A stretch of 64,000 nt of DNA from Amorphophallus konjac (lineage: Eukaryota > Streptophyta > Magnoliopsida > Alismatales > Araceae). Below the pieces are notes generated by a model, which ran no database searches, was not told the origin of the DNA, and saw only the letters and a program-made list of their open reading frames with translations. Position numbers and translations under genes: made by a program. Location of the stretch: the NCBI GenBank assembly GCA_022559845.1, contig CM040123.1, positions 297,402,642-297,466,641 of the forward strand. The letters run 5' to 3'. Shown piece after piece: positions 23,681-36,000 of this stretch (position 1 is the first letter of the stretch; the number at the start of each line of letters is the position of its first letter).

Positions 23681-24627
23681 CTATGTAGTTGAAAACGCGC
23701 CTAGGCGGTGAGGCGGGGCGAGGCGCCCGTCGCCCGCCTCGCGCCGTCCCGGCTCGCCGAGGCGAGCGCCTCGCGCGCGTCGGCCGCCTCCGCGCGCCTC
23801 GCCCGCTCGCCCGCTCTGCCGCTCGCCGGATCCGCGTATCGGGTCTCAACGACCCGATATACGAGTCCGTCCGGTTAACTTCCCCCCCCCCCCGAGGGTT
23901 TCGACTGTGGGTTTTTTTTTTTGCCTTCGCTGCTTCCACCTCCGCGGCAGCGGCGACTGCGAGTGTCCTCCCTCCGGCGTCCGGCGATCGGCAGCGGCGA
24001 CAGCTTCCTCCGGCGTGCGGGAGCAGCAGCAGCTTCCTCCGACTTCATCCGGCGTGCGGCAGCGGCTCCGGCTTCCTCCGGCCACTCTCACTCTCGATAT
24101 GTCCACTCTCTCACTCTCTCCGATCTCCCACTGTCTCTCCACTCTCTCCGATCTCTCTCTCTCACTCTCTCCGATCTCTCACTGTCTCTCCACTCTCTCC
24201 GATCTCTCACTCTCTCCACTCTCTCACTCTCACTCTCTCCGATCTCTCTCTCTCTCTCTCTCCGATCTCTCATTCTCACTCTCTCCACTCTCTAACTCTC
24301 TCCGATCTCACTCTCTCCACTCTCTCACTGTCTCTCACTCTCTCCACTCTCTCACTCTCTCCGATCTCTCACTCACTCTCTCCGATCTCTCACTGTCTCT
24401 GATCTCTCACTCTGTTTAGTGTATGCGCAGTTTTATGATATTTCTTGTTTAGTGTATATGCAGTTTTATGATATTTACTGTTCAAAAATATATATTTTTG
24501 TGATATTGTGACATATAATTTTAATTTTATTTTTTTATTAATTTCTCGCCTCAAACGCTTCGGCCATCGCCTAGGCCTTTGAGGCGTGAGGCGCCCCCCT
24601 GGTCGCCTCACGCCTCAGACTACATAG
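23681..24627. mobile_element. Second hAT-like element nested in the first
   Basis: Terminal repeats start CTATGTAGT on both strands, and the target GCATTTAC is duplicated exactly at 23673-23680 and 24628-24635. Ends are again rich in AGGCG. The interior (24090-24415) is a minisatellite of CTCTCTCCGATCTCTCA-type units. No transposase is present. It inserted into the outer element, so it is younger. Confidence 0.75.
24090..24415. repeat. CTCTCCGATCTCTCACT minisatellite
   Basis: A degenerate tandem array of CTCTCTCCGATCTCTCACTGT-like units, about 20 or more. The apparent Ser/Leu-rich ORFs (23689-24402 and others) are read from it. Confidence 0.75.
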
Positions 24628-24908
24628 GCATTTACTTCTGATTTTTATGTAATTTTTATGCAATTTAATTTTCTGTAATTGTCAATAAATTTAATTACTG
24701 CAATTTCTTAATGCCTCTGAATTTTCTGAAATTTTCTATAAGTTTTTCATATATTTTATTCTTGCTTTCTATATTAGGGGATGTATATTTTGGGTTTTTT
24801 AATTAGTGGCCGAAGTGTCGTCTAGGCGACGCCTAAGTGGGGACCTTGTCGGCTATGTGCTTAGGGACCCCGTGAACGCCTTGTCGCCTCGACAACTATA
24901 CATAATTC

Positions 24909-25988
24909 ATAGCCTTGGACCTCCTGGGCTCATTCTTATCACTCGTGTACATATGTACCTTTGTGGAAGTCTCAGAATTTTTTTCTCTTTTTCATTTGTT
25001 TTCCATTATAATTTTTCTCCTATTTTATGGATTGTGGTATGTCAGCCAACTTCTATTGGGTGGGCAGCAAAAATTAATTTTGCAGTTTTGACTTGAGAGA
25101 AGACCCAGAAGACATTACCAGGTTCATAACATCATTACATCAGGGAGTTCTAAAAAAATAAATTTCCTAATGACCAAATTTAATTGCATGCCAACGTTAG
25201 AAAAACAACTTGGGCATATTTTGCCCCATCAAATGTTAAACGAAAATCATTCAAAATGTTTAAATTTGATGGAAAACAACTTCTTCCTCGGTGAGGCATG
25301 TATGGTGTACCTTGTTACTTAGGCAGACTGCCTATGCAGGGCCATAGTTAAATACAGTACAGGAATAATATTCAGGTATAGTTTGGATTAAATTTTTAAA
25401 AATACGGTCAAGCATACGGTCAAAAAAATGGACCGTCTAAAAGTTCGCTATGAAATACGTACGTTGTATTACACGTCCAGATATCAAAAATTCAGACCTA
25501 CAAATACGGATCATATATGACATTAATATAAAAATATATAGTCATAAATGTAGTAAAATTATCTAGCATCAGCACTCATAAGAGTATTTGGGTTTCGGGG
25601 TTTTTTGGTGTTTTGGGCCAAATGGCTATCTAATACACACACATGTATAATATGCGTTTTATATGCCTAGGGGATAAAATACGTGTATGCGACCATCTTT
25701 TTCACAACTGGACGGCGAATGGCCATTTTTTAGTTTCATATGTACATACGTGTCTATGCAGTCAGAGGCGAGAGGTGTCCGAGGCAACCAAGGCATTGCC
25801 TCAACCTCAAACGCCTAGGCAATGGCCTCAAACGATAGGCAATGGCCTAGGAGTTTGAGGTGATATTTTATTAAAATAATATATATAATTCAAAAATATA
25901 AATATATGTCTAAATATAACAAAAAGTGCATACAAAATCAATAAACTTCCCAAATTCATTATATGTCTAAACATAACAAGAAGTGCAT
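24909..25988. other. AT-rich stretch with hAT-like remnants
   Basis: No gene is seen. 25756-25860 has CTATGCAGTCAGAGGCGAG and repeated caatggcct/aggcg motifs, which resemble the right TIR of the nested hAT-like element, so a related degraded copy probably starts here and continues beyond the LINE to about 28450. Its duplication could not be found. Confidence 0.45.
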
Positions 25989-26002
25989 ACATATAAATCA
26001 AT

Positions 26003-28252
26003 CATCATCATCATCATCAGAGCCTTATCCCAATTAATTGGGGTCGGCTACATGAATCATGTTCCGCCAAAGATTTCTATCAAGTGCAATATTCATATTT
26101 AAACTCAAGGAACTAATGTCCTTCCTAATAACATCGCACCATCTCATTTTAGGTCTTCCTCGAGCTCTTTTACTAGCATCCACTAAGATTTGGTCACATC
26201 TTTTAACCGGCGCTGAGTTAGGGCGACGAAACACATGTCCAAACCACCTGAGTCTATTTTCTCTCATTTTGCTATCAATTGGAGCTATCCCTAAGTCCTT
26301 ACGGATGCGCTCATTCCTAATCTTGTCTTTCTCAGTCTTGCCACACATCTATCTCAACATCCTCATCTCTGCTACACACATTTTGTGGATGTGTTCCTTT
26401 CGTACTGCCCAACACTCGGTACCATATAACAAAGCAGGTCTCACAGCCGTTCTATAAAACCTCCCTTTGAGTTTCACAGACATACGACGATCACAAATGA
26501 CACCTGATGCACTTCTCCATCTTAACCAGCCTGCCTTAATCCTATGCGTAACGTCATCATAAATCTCCCCATTCTCTTGTACGATAGACCCTAAATATCG
26601 AAAGCTACTACTCTTCGGAATGTTATGTCCATCAATTAGAACCATGTCTTCCTGAACCACTCTCCCATTACTAAAATTACAGTGCATAAACTCTGACTTA
26701 CTCCTACTAATTTTAAAACCTTTAGACTCCAAGGCAAGTCTCCAACGCTCTAACTTAGCATTTAGAGCATCAATACTCTCATCAATTAAAACAATATCGT
26801 CTTCAAATAGCATACACCAAGGGATATCCTCATGCAATTGTTTAGTTACTTCATCCATAACTAAGGCAAAGAGATACGGACTTAGTGCAGAACCTTGATG
26901 CAAACCTATAGAAACGGGAAATTCACTAGTCTCCCCAGCAATAGTTCGAACACTAGTAATAGCACCGCCGTACATATCTTTAATCAAATCAACATATCCT
27001 TGAGAGATTCCTTTCTTTCTTAATGTCCACCAAATCAATTCTCTCGGTACTTGATCGTACGCCTTCTCTAAATCAAGAAAAACTATATACAAATCTTTTC
27101 TCATCTCTCTATACTTCTCCATTAGCTGCCGTAGTAAGAAAATAGCTTCTGTAGTAGATCTATTTGCATAAAACCAAACTGATTTTCCGATACAGTAGTC
27201 ATACATCGGAGGCGTTTTTCAATTACTCTTTCCCAAAGTTTCATAGTATGACTCATAAGCTTAATTCCACGATAATTATTACAACTTTGAATATCTCCTT
27301 TGTTTTTATAGAAAGGAACTACAACACTTTTTCTCCAAACTTCTGGCATTCTCCGTTCCTTTAAAATTTTATTAAAAAATTTAGTTAGCCACTGAATACC
27401 AATATCTCCTAGGCCTTTCCATACTTCAATAGGTAAGCCATCTAATCCTAAGGCCTTGCCCACTTTCATTTTCCTTAAAGCATCCTCCACTTCTGACATC
27501 TTAATACGCATGAAATATTGATATTTATCAAATATTGTGGACTCTTGGGTACCTTCTAAAGATAAATCCTTGACGGAATCTCCATTAAGTAACTTCTGAA
27601 AATAGCTATGCCACCTCCCTTTAATCTCAAGATCCTTAGTTAAAACCCTTTGATCTTCACCTTTAATGTACCGAACATGATCTAAATCTCTAGTTTTCCT
27701 TTCTCTTAATTTAGCAAGTTTAAATATGTCCTTTTCACCCTCTCGGGTTCCTAATTTATTATATAAATCTTCAAATGCCTTTGATTTAGCTTCGCTAACT
27801 ATTTTCTTAGCTCTCTTTTTAGCGATTTTATAGGCTTCTAGGGTTTGGTCATTTTTGTTAGTTTGCCAAACTTTAAAGCATTCCTTTTTTACTCTAATGG
27901 TATTTTGGATTTCATCACTCCACCACCAAGTCTCTTTGTCTAAATTCTTTTACCTTTAGATTCGCCTAAGAGTTGTTTTGCAACCCTCGTTATACAATTT
28001 GCAACATTATTCCACATTACATTAGTTTCTTGTTCTAAATTCCAAATATATTCCTTTAATAGATGATTTTTAAATGTTTCTAAACTTTTACCTTTTAAAT
28101 TCCACCATTTAATCTTGGAATAATTATTTATAATGATCTTTCTTTTGAATTTAGGGATAGTGACATCCATTACTAACAACCTATGTTGAGAGGCTAGACT
28201 CTCACCAGGAATAACTTTACAATCTTTACATAAGACTCTATCGACCTTCTTT
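26003..28252 (-). mobile_element. RTE-clade LINE, copy 2, with 14-bp target duplication
   Basis: The same family as 6596-9137, less decayed. ACATATAAATCAAT is repeated exactly at 25989-26002 and 28253-28266. The (TGA)n tail lies at 26003-26020. On the minus strand the frames give the end of the endonuclease domain (SQHRLLVMDV near 28150), the RT with GIQWLTKFFNKILKERRMPE (27122-27511), FLDLEKAYDQVPRELIWWTL, the catalytic box as FEDDIVL (normally F-A-D-D), and the C-terminal MCGKTEKDKIRNERIRKD. A TAG at 26349-26351 replaces a Trp that copy 1 still has, and several frameshifts exist. The 5' end is cut inside the endonuclease. It is dead. Confidence 0.9.
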
Positions 28253-28266
28253 ACATATAAATCAAT

Positions 28267-28600
28267 AAACTTCCCAAATTCATTCATTCCTAAAATCAAA
28301 CAAATTAAAATAAAATTAACAACAAATTTAAACAAAAAATCAAACGGCCCAGGGCATGCAGAGGTGGCCGGGGCCACAAAGTAGGATTGAAGCGATTGAG
28401 GCGGAGGTGAGGTGACTTGTGGCCGCCTCCATCGCCTTTGATAACATAGATCATGATTAAATTTTATATAGAAAATTACATATGTATTAATAATCATACT
28501 TTTTTATGAACTTGATGCCTAAGCGCTGCTTAGGCGCTTGAGGACCCCGAGCTCGCCTTCGTCGTTTTGTCATCTTGAAAACTATGATGTTTACAGAAGA
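28267..28600. mobile_element. hAT-like AGGCG-rich remnant
   Basis: 28345-28440 and 28505-28575 contain GCCTAAGCG/AGGCG motifs and end TTGTCATCTTGAAAACTATGA, which is close to the reverse complement of the hAT-like TIR (CATAGTTGTCAAGG). No matching 8-bp duplication was located. Confidence 0.45.
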
Positions 28601-29669
28601 ATGCCAGACATTGTTATCAAGCCTCTTAGTCCTACATTGACATCTAGAAATACGACCATGCCATGCAATGCATGTCCAAATGCATGTACGTAACTACATG
28701 ATGAAATAACCAATTAGACAAAACCATCAGAATAGTCGGGTGACAGCCTTTGAGCCACTCGACTTGTATGCAGAGTCTAGAAGATTGCCTGGGCACCGAG
28801 GCAGTAGCAGCCTTCTAATATAGTGTTACAAAAAAAAATGAAGTTTTACTTAGCAATTTTCACAGTATTTTAAATAATTAGAAGTTAAAGAAGATGAAAT
28901 ATGATATCTATCCAAGACTAGAAAGGTTCCATGACTTCCAAGTATCATGCATCACTGAATTATGAAGAACCCAAATGAATCTGCAGAAAGGAGCCTTCTT
29001 TCAGAGAAAAACATAATTATCTGTGATTTACATAGCACACGCAAAATAATGAGTGCCACCGAGCAGCTTCTGTAGGTCAGTAGATGTTTATAGGGCAGGA
29101 AGTGAATTTGAATTAAAACTCTGGTTCTCTGACATATATTCCTGATTTTGGCATTTTGCAGGTCGCCATGACAACATTGCTCAGCAGGCAAAAAGACGTA
29201 CAAATCATAAACCCCAGAATAATCTTGCCCTGTACAGGTAATAACTTAAAAACTGAAAAAGAAAAAGAACGAAGATGGCCAATTAAGATTGACAGAATAA
29301 GAGCCAGCAGCAGATTGTAAATTACATATTTCCATGAGTAAATGCAACATGCAGAATATGTTAATGAGTTAATTCAGCCATGGCAAAAATATGCAGAACA
29401 ATTGAAATATATCTAACATAATGAAATAAACCACTATCGTATGATATATGATATGCAAAATGAAATGCAAAACATCACATCACATGCATGTTACCTATGC
29501 ATAGCCTCGTAAACTAGTTTTTGTTATCAGAAAACATTATCGAAAAGTACATGAAAACTTGACTAGAAACCTTTTACAAACGAAAAGGAAATCTCTTAGC
29601 ATTAAAAAGAAAATTTCAACAAAAATAATACAAGAGAAGGCAACATATAGCAGCAACAGAAATGGTTAC
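28601..29669. other. Intron-like stretch downstream of ATP synthase exon 5
   Basis: AT-rich, with no ORF or TE end recognised. It begins on the minus strand with the exon 5 donor GTAACC. No further exon of the gene could be found here. Confidence 0.5.
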
Positions 29670-30013
29670 CTGTGTATAGTTGAGAGGATTCTTCTGTATT
29701 TCTGTTATAGACAGCTCAATATATTTCTTTGAGTCCCGAACCAGTTGAACCTTGCCCTTTTCTCCTAACACGACGTATTTTGTTTCCTTATCTGGTCCTG
29801 ATCCTAATAGCAAAACACATAATTGTTATTGACGCTTCATTCCTTCATCACAAGAATCACATATCTGTAAAAAAAAAAAAAGCTGCTTCCAGATAGTACC
29901 AGATGTTAACTTGTAAAGGGCCTTGCTCATTTTGACCGATGTAGAGTTGATGCCACCACAAAGACCTTTGTCAGATGAGATAGTGATAATAACATTCTTC
30001 TTTACATCAATGC
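29670..30013 (-). CDS. ATPC: ATP synthase gamma exons 4-5
   Basis: Exon 4 (29900-30013) encodes the conserved IDVKKNVIIT to ALYKLTS segment with SSDKGLCGG. Exon 5 (29670-29797) encodes PDKETKYVVLGEKGKVQL to NYTQ. They are separated by a 102-bp intron. Exon 5 ends in phase 0 at CACAG before GTAACC. Confidence 0.92.
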
Positions 30014-33000
30014 CTGGATTAGTGATCCAAAGATGGGATTGAAACATCAATATTTGAGACATAAAAGCAATTTAATGTGCTAATGCACCTTCTAGAACAA
30101 TGTTAGTCCATCAACAAATTGATTCAACAGCATTAAAAAAATACTCTCTTTAAAATTTTAGTAAATGATTATAACAAGAAGCAAACATCATAACAAATAT
30201 ATATTTGAAAACAAAATAAAAATGTTGATCAAGCTTTTAGTGAATATACAATTCAGCACAGAAAATGCAGACTGCAGAATATCTCCAGATGACGTGGATC
30301 CCAGTATCAATGTCCCATGAAATAATAGTTTCGTGGCTGGACGGTACACTTGACTATGCTCAACATCTAACACAAAATAGATTGAACAGAGACAAGTTAT
30401 ACCAAATAAGATATTAAATATCTAAAATACAGTAAAAAGGTTGATCAAGCTTTTTGGAAATAAATAACTCAACAAGTACAGACTACAAGAGACCACTGAT
30501 AACAAGCACCATCAACCCCGTGAAGTATTACTTCTCTGGCTGGATACAGATAGGTGACTCTGGCCAACTTGTAACACCAAACCAATTGATTGAGACAAGA
30601 TTGGTGATTTTTGTGGAACGCTGGGAGTCTAGTAGTTTGGTGATGTTAGAGGAGTCCTCGATCTGCTAACCTAAGTGACTTTTCCCACCTTTTGGATGTT
30701 GACCCAGCTAGTGCCAGGTAAAAATCCCACAAGTGTAGAGCACTCATCATGGATATGTTTAAATAACCAAATTCCAGATCCTGAGGCAAACATCACTGTA
30801 TGTCTTCTACCAGGGCTCCATGATTGTAGCTACCCCTCATTAAATCAGATAAAATTTGTTCCTACTTGAGAAAACGGGAATATTATGATGATGGAAGGGG
30901 ATAGGAAATAGAACACGTTTGTGTGGACAAGAGGATGAGACCTTGGATCACCTCTTTGCAAGTTGCTCTTACACACAAGATGTCTGGGGAGAGAGAGCCT
31001 GCAGGACACAGGGTATTTTCACCTCGCAGAGTAGTGTGCAGTAGCTGATTTGTCACTGGGGCAGAAGATGGAACCTCAAAAGAGACAGACTTACATGATG
31101 GATTATCCTCCATGCTACTTTGTGGGCAGTATGGGGAGAGAGGAACAACGAAATTTTCAGGGGGGAAGCCAGACCTATGGAAAGACTTGCCTTCTTCCTC
31201 TGTGATAGAGTGAGAGGGTGGGCGGCTGTTCTTTGTAATGTGAGTCCAAACAGCTCCTCTATATTTGCTTTGTTGGGGGGGTAGTGTGGGTCACACCGCC
31301 TCAGTGTAGATAGCCTTTTGTTGTACAGGGATTTTTGTAAACACATTGACTACACTTGTACATCCCTCTTTTACTTTAATTTTTTTTGAAAGTGGGTAAT
31401 ACCACTAATTGTATTAAAAATAAAAGAGAGATGTACAAGTATAGTCAGTGAGTTCCCCAAAAATCCTTATACATCAAAAGGGCCTACACTAAGACGGTGA
31501 GGCCCTCACTCCCACCCAACAAAACAAAAAGGGAAGAGTTGTGGGCCTTCACATTACACAAAAATCTCCCCCATTCACACACTCTTTCACAAATAAATGA
31601 TGTCAGCCTATCCGCCACTTGAGATTCACCTCCAAAAATTCAATATTCCTTTCGCCCCATATCGCCCACAATGTAGCATGAAGAATGATCCACCAAGTGT
31701 TCCGGTCTCCCTTTAAACTCAATCTTCTGCCCCAATTCTCTATCAAAGAATGCACATTGCTTGGTAGGCTGATAGTGACCTATGTCCATCCTGCGGGCTC
31801 GCCCCAAATGTCCTGTGTGTAGGTGCATCCTACAAAAGGTGGTCCAAAGACTCCTCTTCTACTCCAGATAGGCAGCAAACAGTGGATATATCCTGTAGGA
31901 AAGAGGCAAGTCTGTCCCGTGTCGGTAGCCTTCCATGGGAAATCCTCCAGGTAAGTAATTTCACCTTCAGTGGGTGCCTTGGAGACCAAAAATGTGAAGT
32001 AAAGCGGTGGCGCACCCCGCCATTAGAGATGAGAGCACACACTAAACTGACAGAAAATACACTCTGCTTCCCCCATCGCCGCCGCCACTTGTCCTCTCTG
32101 TCTATCTGAGGCAAAGTCGAGGAGGATGCAAAGAAGGTCCTCAAGTTGCTCCATCTCGTTTGGCCTAAGGCACCTCCCGAAGGTCAATGCCCAAGTACGT
32201 CCTGACAAATGAGGGTCAACGGACTGGGAGACTGAAGCCATAAGTGTTATTGCTGCTACAAAAAGTCTCGGAAAGGAAGCCTCTAGTGTATAGTTCCCAC
32301 ACCATCTATCCCACCAAAAGAGGCATTTATTGCCCCTCCATAGCCGTACTCAGATACTGGCGGACATGAAGTCCCTGCAAGACAAAATACCTCACTGGAT
32401 AGGTGAAATGTAGTGTTGGGATGCTGATTTCATTTCCCAGACCCTCCCTCTGCCATAATACTGTCTCATTATAACTTGTGCCCGCAATCCATCCTCCCCC
32501 ACCCCTTGCTTCCACACCCACTTGCGAAGGAGGGCCATGTTGAAGTCTCTGACATTCTTGATACCCACTCCTCCAACCTCCTTGCTCCTGACGACTCTTC
32601 CCCATGCCATGTCATGCCAGCCCCTGCACCTCTGCCCACTACTGTGCCAAAAGAACCTTGTCTGGATAGATTCAATCTTCTTCACCACCGCCTCGGGAAT
32701 CTGGAATATGGAGAGGTAATAAATGGGTAAACTGTCCAACACTAACTTGCACAGGAATAGTCTCCCCCCATAGGAGAGCATAGCCTTCCAAGTAGCTAAT
32801 CTAGACTCAAATCTACATCAGTGGTACTACAGATTTTCAAAAAAAAGGATAGGAACTATAAGCAACTAAGAATGGGAGTAAAACGGAAAAGAGGCGGGGT
32901 TAGTGAGACATGTAAATTTATTCAAAAGGAGTGGGAATTGGTTAGGTATTCAATTCCCCTTTTAGTGACCCATTTAATATAGTCAAAATTATATTCACCC

Positions 33001-36000
33001 ACAAAATATATGATTACCATACACAGACAACTCAAAGAAGAAAGGTAGTGAAGTAGATACATAATACCAAACAATTTGAATCTAATTCACTGAGTCATGT
33101 CCCCCCATTTTGATGTATAAGGATTTTTTGAGAACTTATTGACTATACTTGTACATCTCTCTTTTACTTTTAATACAATAGTGGTAAAGAAAATCACCGA
33201 GTCATGTCTTCCACCCCCCACCCCCCATAAAAAAGAAGAGAAAAAAAGGAAAAACCTACCACAGCACATTTGTTTCTCTCCCTAACTTTCCCTTCTAATC
33301 TTCCATCCCTTCCTTCCCTGCTTCTCTACACCCTCCCCATCCCCATCAGTGCCCACTCTTGATCAGCAAGTGGACTATGCACCAAAATTCCCCGTGCAAA
33401 GACTCCACAGAGCAAGTGTGATACTTGGTTCACAGAAAGACTTCCTTGTGTGCATCCATTTTCTTCTTTCCCATAAATGCTTCTCATGTTCACAAAAAGA
33501 AACTTTCAAAAAAAATGTTCACAAAAAGAAAAAAAATTCTACCTTCCAGCCTTCCACTAGTGCATTGACCATTTGCACATAAGTTTCCCAAAAGTCAGCC
33601 ATATTACATCCAATCTTTTTCCTTCATCAAATGGCAGGAAATTTTAATGCTTTCCTGTGTGATAAAGGAGGGAGCTGTCATGTGGACAAATGCAATAAGA
33701 AGGTGGCACTCTGCTGACATCGAGCAATTCAGAAAAAATGCCAGAAACCTTTATGCTAACTCACTGACTCTTGAATTAAATTCTTCGACAGTTCGATGAA
33801 AATCCCACATCTGAATTGGGGTGAATCGGTTAACAGCCTAGGTGGATGAAAATGGGGGAATGGTACACTGAACCTACAAATCAATGTTTTGGTAACAACT
33901 GAGGGTTGATATGGCTGTGGATCTATGCCATGAAGTAACAGGGGGAATTCTGCAAGCAGTTGGTGGTGACAACGTGATTGAGGGGGCTTTTTCTTTTCTT
34001 TTTTTTTTTGAGAAGTGGATCGTACCACATTTATATTAATTGTAAAAAAGTAAATGGGATGTACAAGTATAGTCAATCAGCTCCCATAAATTCCTATACA
34101 AAAAATCACACACCGAGGCGGTGTACCTCTTGCTTTCCCCCCAACAAAAAGAAAACAGGGGAATTGTTTGACCCCACTTTACATAAATGCTCAGCTCATT
34201 CCCTCTCTCCCACATACAAAGAAGACAAGCCTATCCTCAATTCTTGCTTCACCTCTAAAGATTCTGATGTTTCTTTCTATCCACAGTGCCCATAGTGTAG
34301 CATGAAGGATGAGCCACCAAGTAAATCTATCCCCTTCATGTTTCATTTCTTGTGCCATTTGAGGAGTTGGTGCACACTCTCATAGGGGCCAATGGTGTGG
34401 TGGATCCTATAGGTGATTTTGGCCCATACCTCCTTAGTGAAAGAGCATCATGTGAAAAAGTGGTTTAGGTTTTCCTCCACATCCCCATATAAACAGCAAA
34501 GGGTGGGTATATCCTATAGAAAAAGGGCAATCCTATCACATGTGGAGAACCAGTCATGTGATATCCTCCATATCAATAGGTTCACTTTCGGCGGGCTCTT
34601 AGGGGTCCAAATTTGCGGTCAAATTTGAATCGGGGTTATCGGTTGGCCACGTACACCCCCCCACCCACAGAGGGACTTCTTCCACCTCTCGTCCCCCAGG
34701 TTGGCGCCCTACGGTTTCTGGCTGCCGCCTCCATCACATTTCCATCTCCAGCTGCACCAAAACTCACACCACAAAGGACTCGCCCCCCAACAGTGAGGAA
34801 CAACACCAAAGGTACCATCTGGGAGCTAAAGATCCACATGGTGGCCTCAACAATGCTGGCGGCTTCGGTCGGGAGAAGCTGCCGGCCACCACCCTGCCAA
34901 AACCTCCAACAACCTTGTCCAAACCCTCCTCATCACACAAGAAAACTGGTAGCCTGAGAAACCTAACACACAGGCTAAGGGCTCTCAAGTTGGGGAAGGC
35001 CCCCCCTCCCACAAGTCCACTACTACATTTGGAAGATGCCCCCTCTGGCCTCCAGAAAACCTTCTTCCACAGCCACCTCCACGACCTCCGTGCATCGTCC
35101 GACGGCCAAGAAGCCATTCTTAAGGATAGGGCAGACTTCCCATTGTTCTTCGTCAGCACCTCGAGCCTCCAAAAGCACCTAGACCCCTTCTGCATCCACC
35201 CTACTTTCCATCAGGGAGTTCCATAGGAACCGGCGGAGCCACTCCAGCCGACCTCCGATTAGGTCTGTGGGGAAGTTGCCAACATCCAAGCATCACTTTG
35301 CATGGTCAAGGTATCGACCTCCCCAAGACAACCTCCGCGAACGTTCCTCTGTTGAGGAATCCTCCACCAGCTCCTCCAGTCACAGGTCCCTTCCATCCCA
35401 ACCTCGCCCTACAGAAGCGGTGGGTGTAACCTCACCTTTGGCGAGAGAAGCAAATCCAACTGAAAGGTCTGCTAGGAGGTGGCGGCTGGTTCTAGAGAGC
35501 ACCAAGGACCACTATCGCCGCTCCCCAGGGGGACACTTTTCGCCCCGGATGTGAACTCTGGCAGTCGCATCATCCCCTATTCCCAAGCTTCTCTCTCTAG
35601 AAACCGCTCAAAAAAGTTCTCTATGGGGGGACGGAAGTTAAAGTGGAAAACATTGACCAAATGGACGATGTTACAGCTGTTTAGAGCTAGGATTGATGGC
35701 ATTGCAAGAAAGGATGAGGGAGATGATCACATCACCTATTGTAGCTAGTCTGACCTAGTGTTGGACAGGGAAGAAGCAGCGAGTCAAGTGCACTTTTGGG
35801 CTCATGTAGTGATGATTCCATATGTTAGACCAAAAAATATATATTTAAAATGTGAAATTCAGACTAGAAAGGACAAAGTGATTATTCTTGAAGAGAAACG
35901 GGCTGAACTGCCAAGTGGTAAAGTCAATGGCAAATGGGCAGCCATGGCAACCAGACTCCAAGGGCTCACATATGTCAAAGGTCCCCAAAATGGAAGGTGA

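Larger units (their letters stand above)
22666..24900. mobile_element. hAT-like non-autonomous element with 8-bp target duplication
   Basis: Imperfect terminal inverted repeats read CATAGTTGTCAAGGCG at the left and, reverse complemented, TATAGTTGTCGAGGCG at the right. The 8-bp sequence CATAATTC is duplicated exactly at 22658-22665 and 24901-24908. The ends carry many AGGCG-type motifs (for example 22685-22720 and 24820-24850). The interior has a promoter-like GC-rich block, CT and AC microsatellites and a nested second element. No transposase is seen. The 8-bp duplication points to the hAT superfamily; the name is inferred. Confidence 0.75.

Noticed and set aside
23689..24402. Ser/Leu-rich ORF of 237 codons
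   Set aside because: It is read through the CTCTCCGATCTCTCACT minisatellite.
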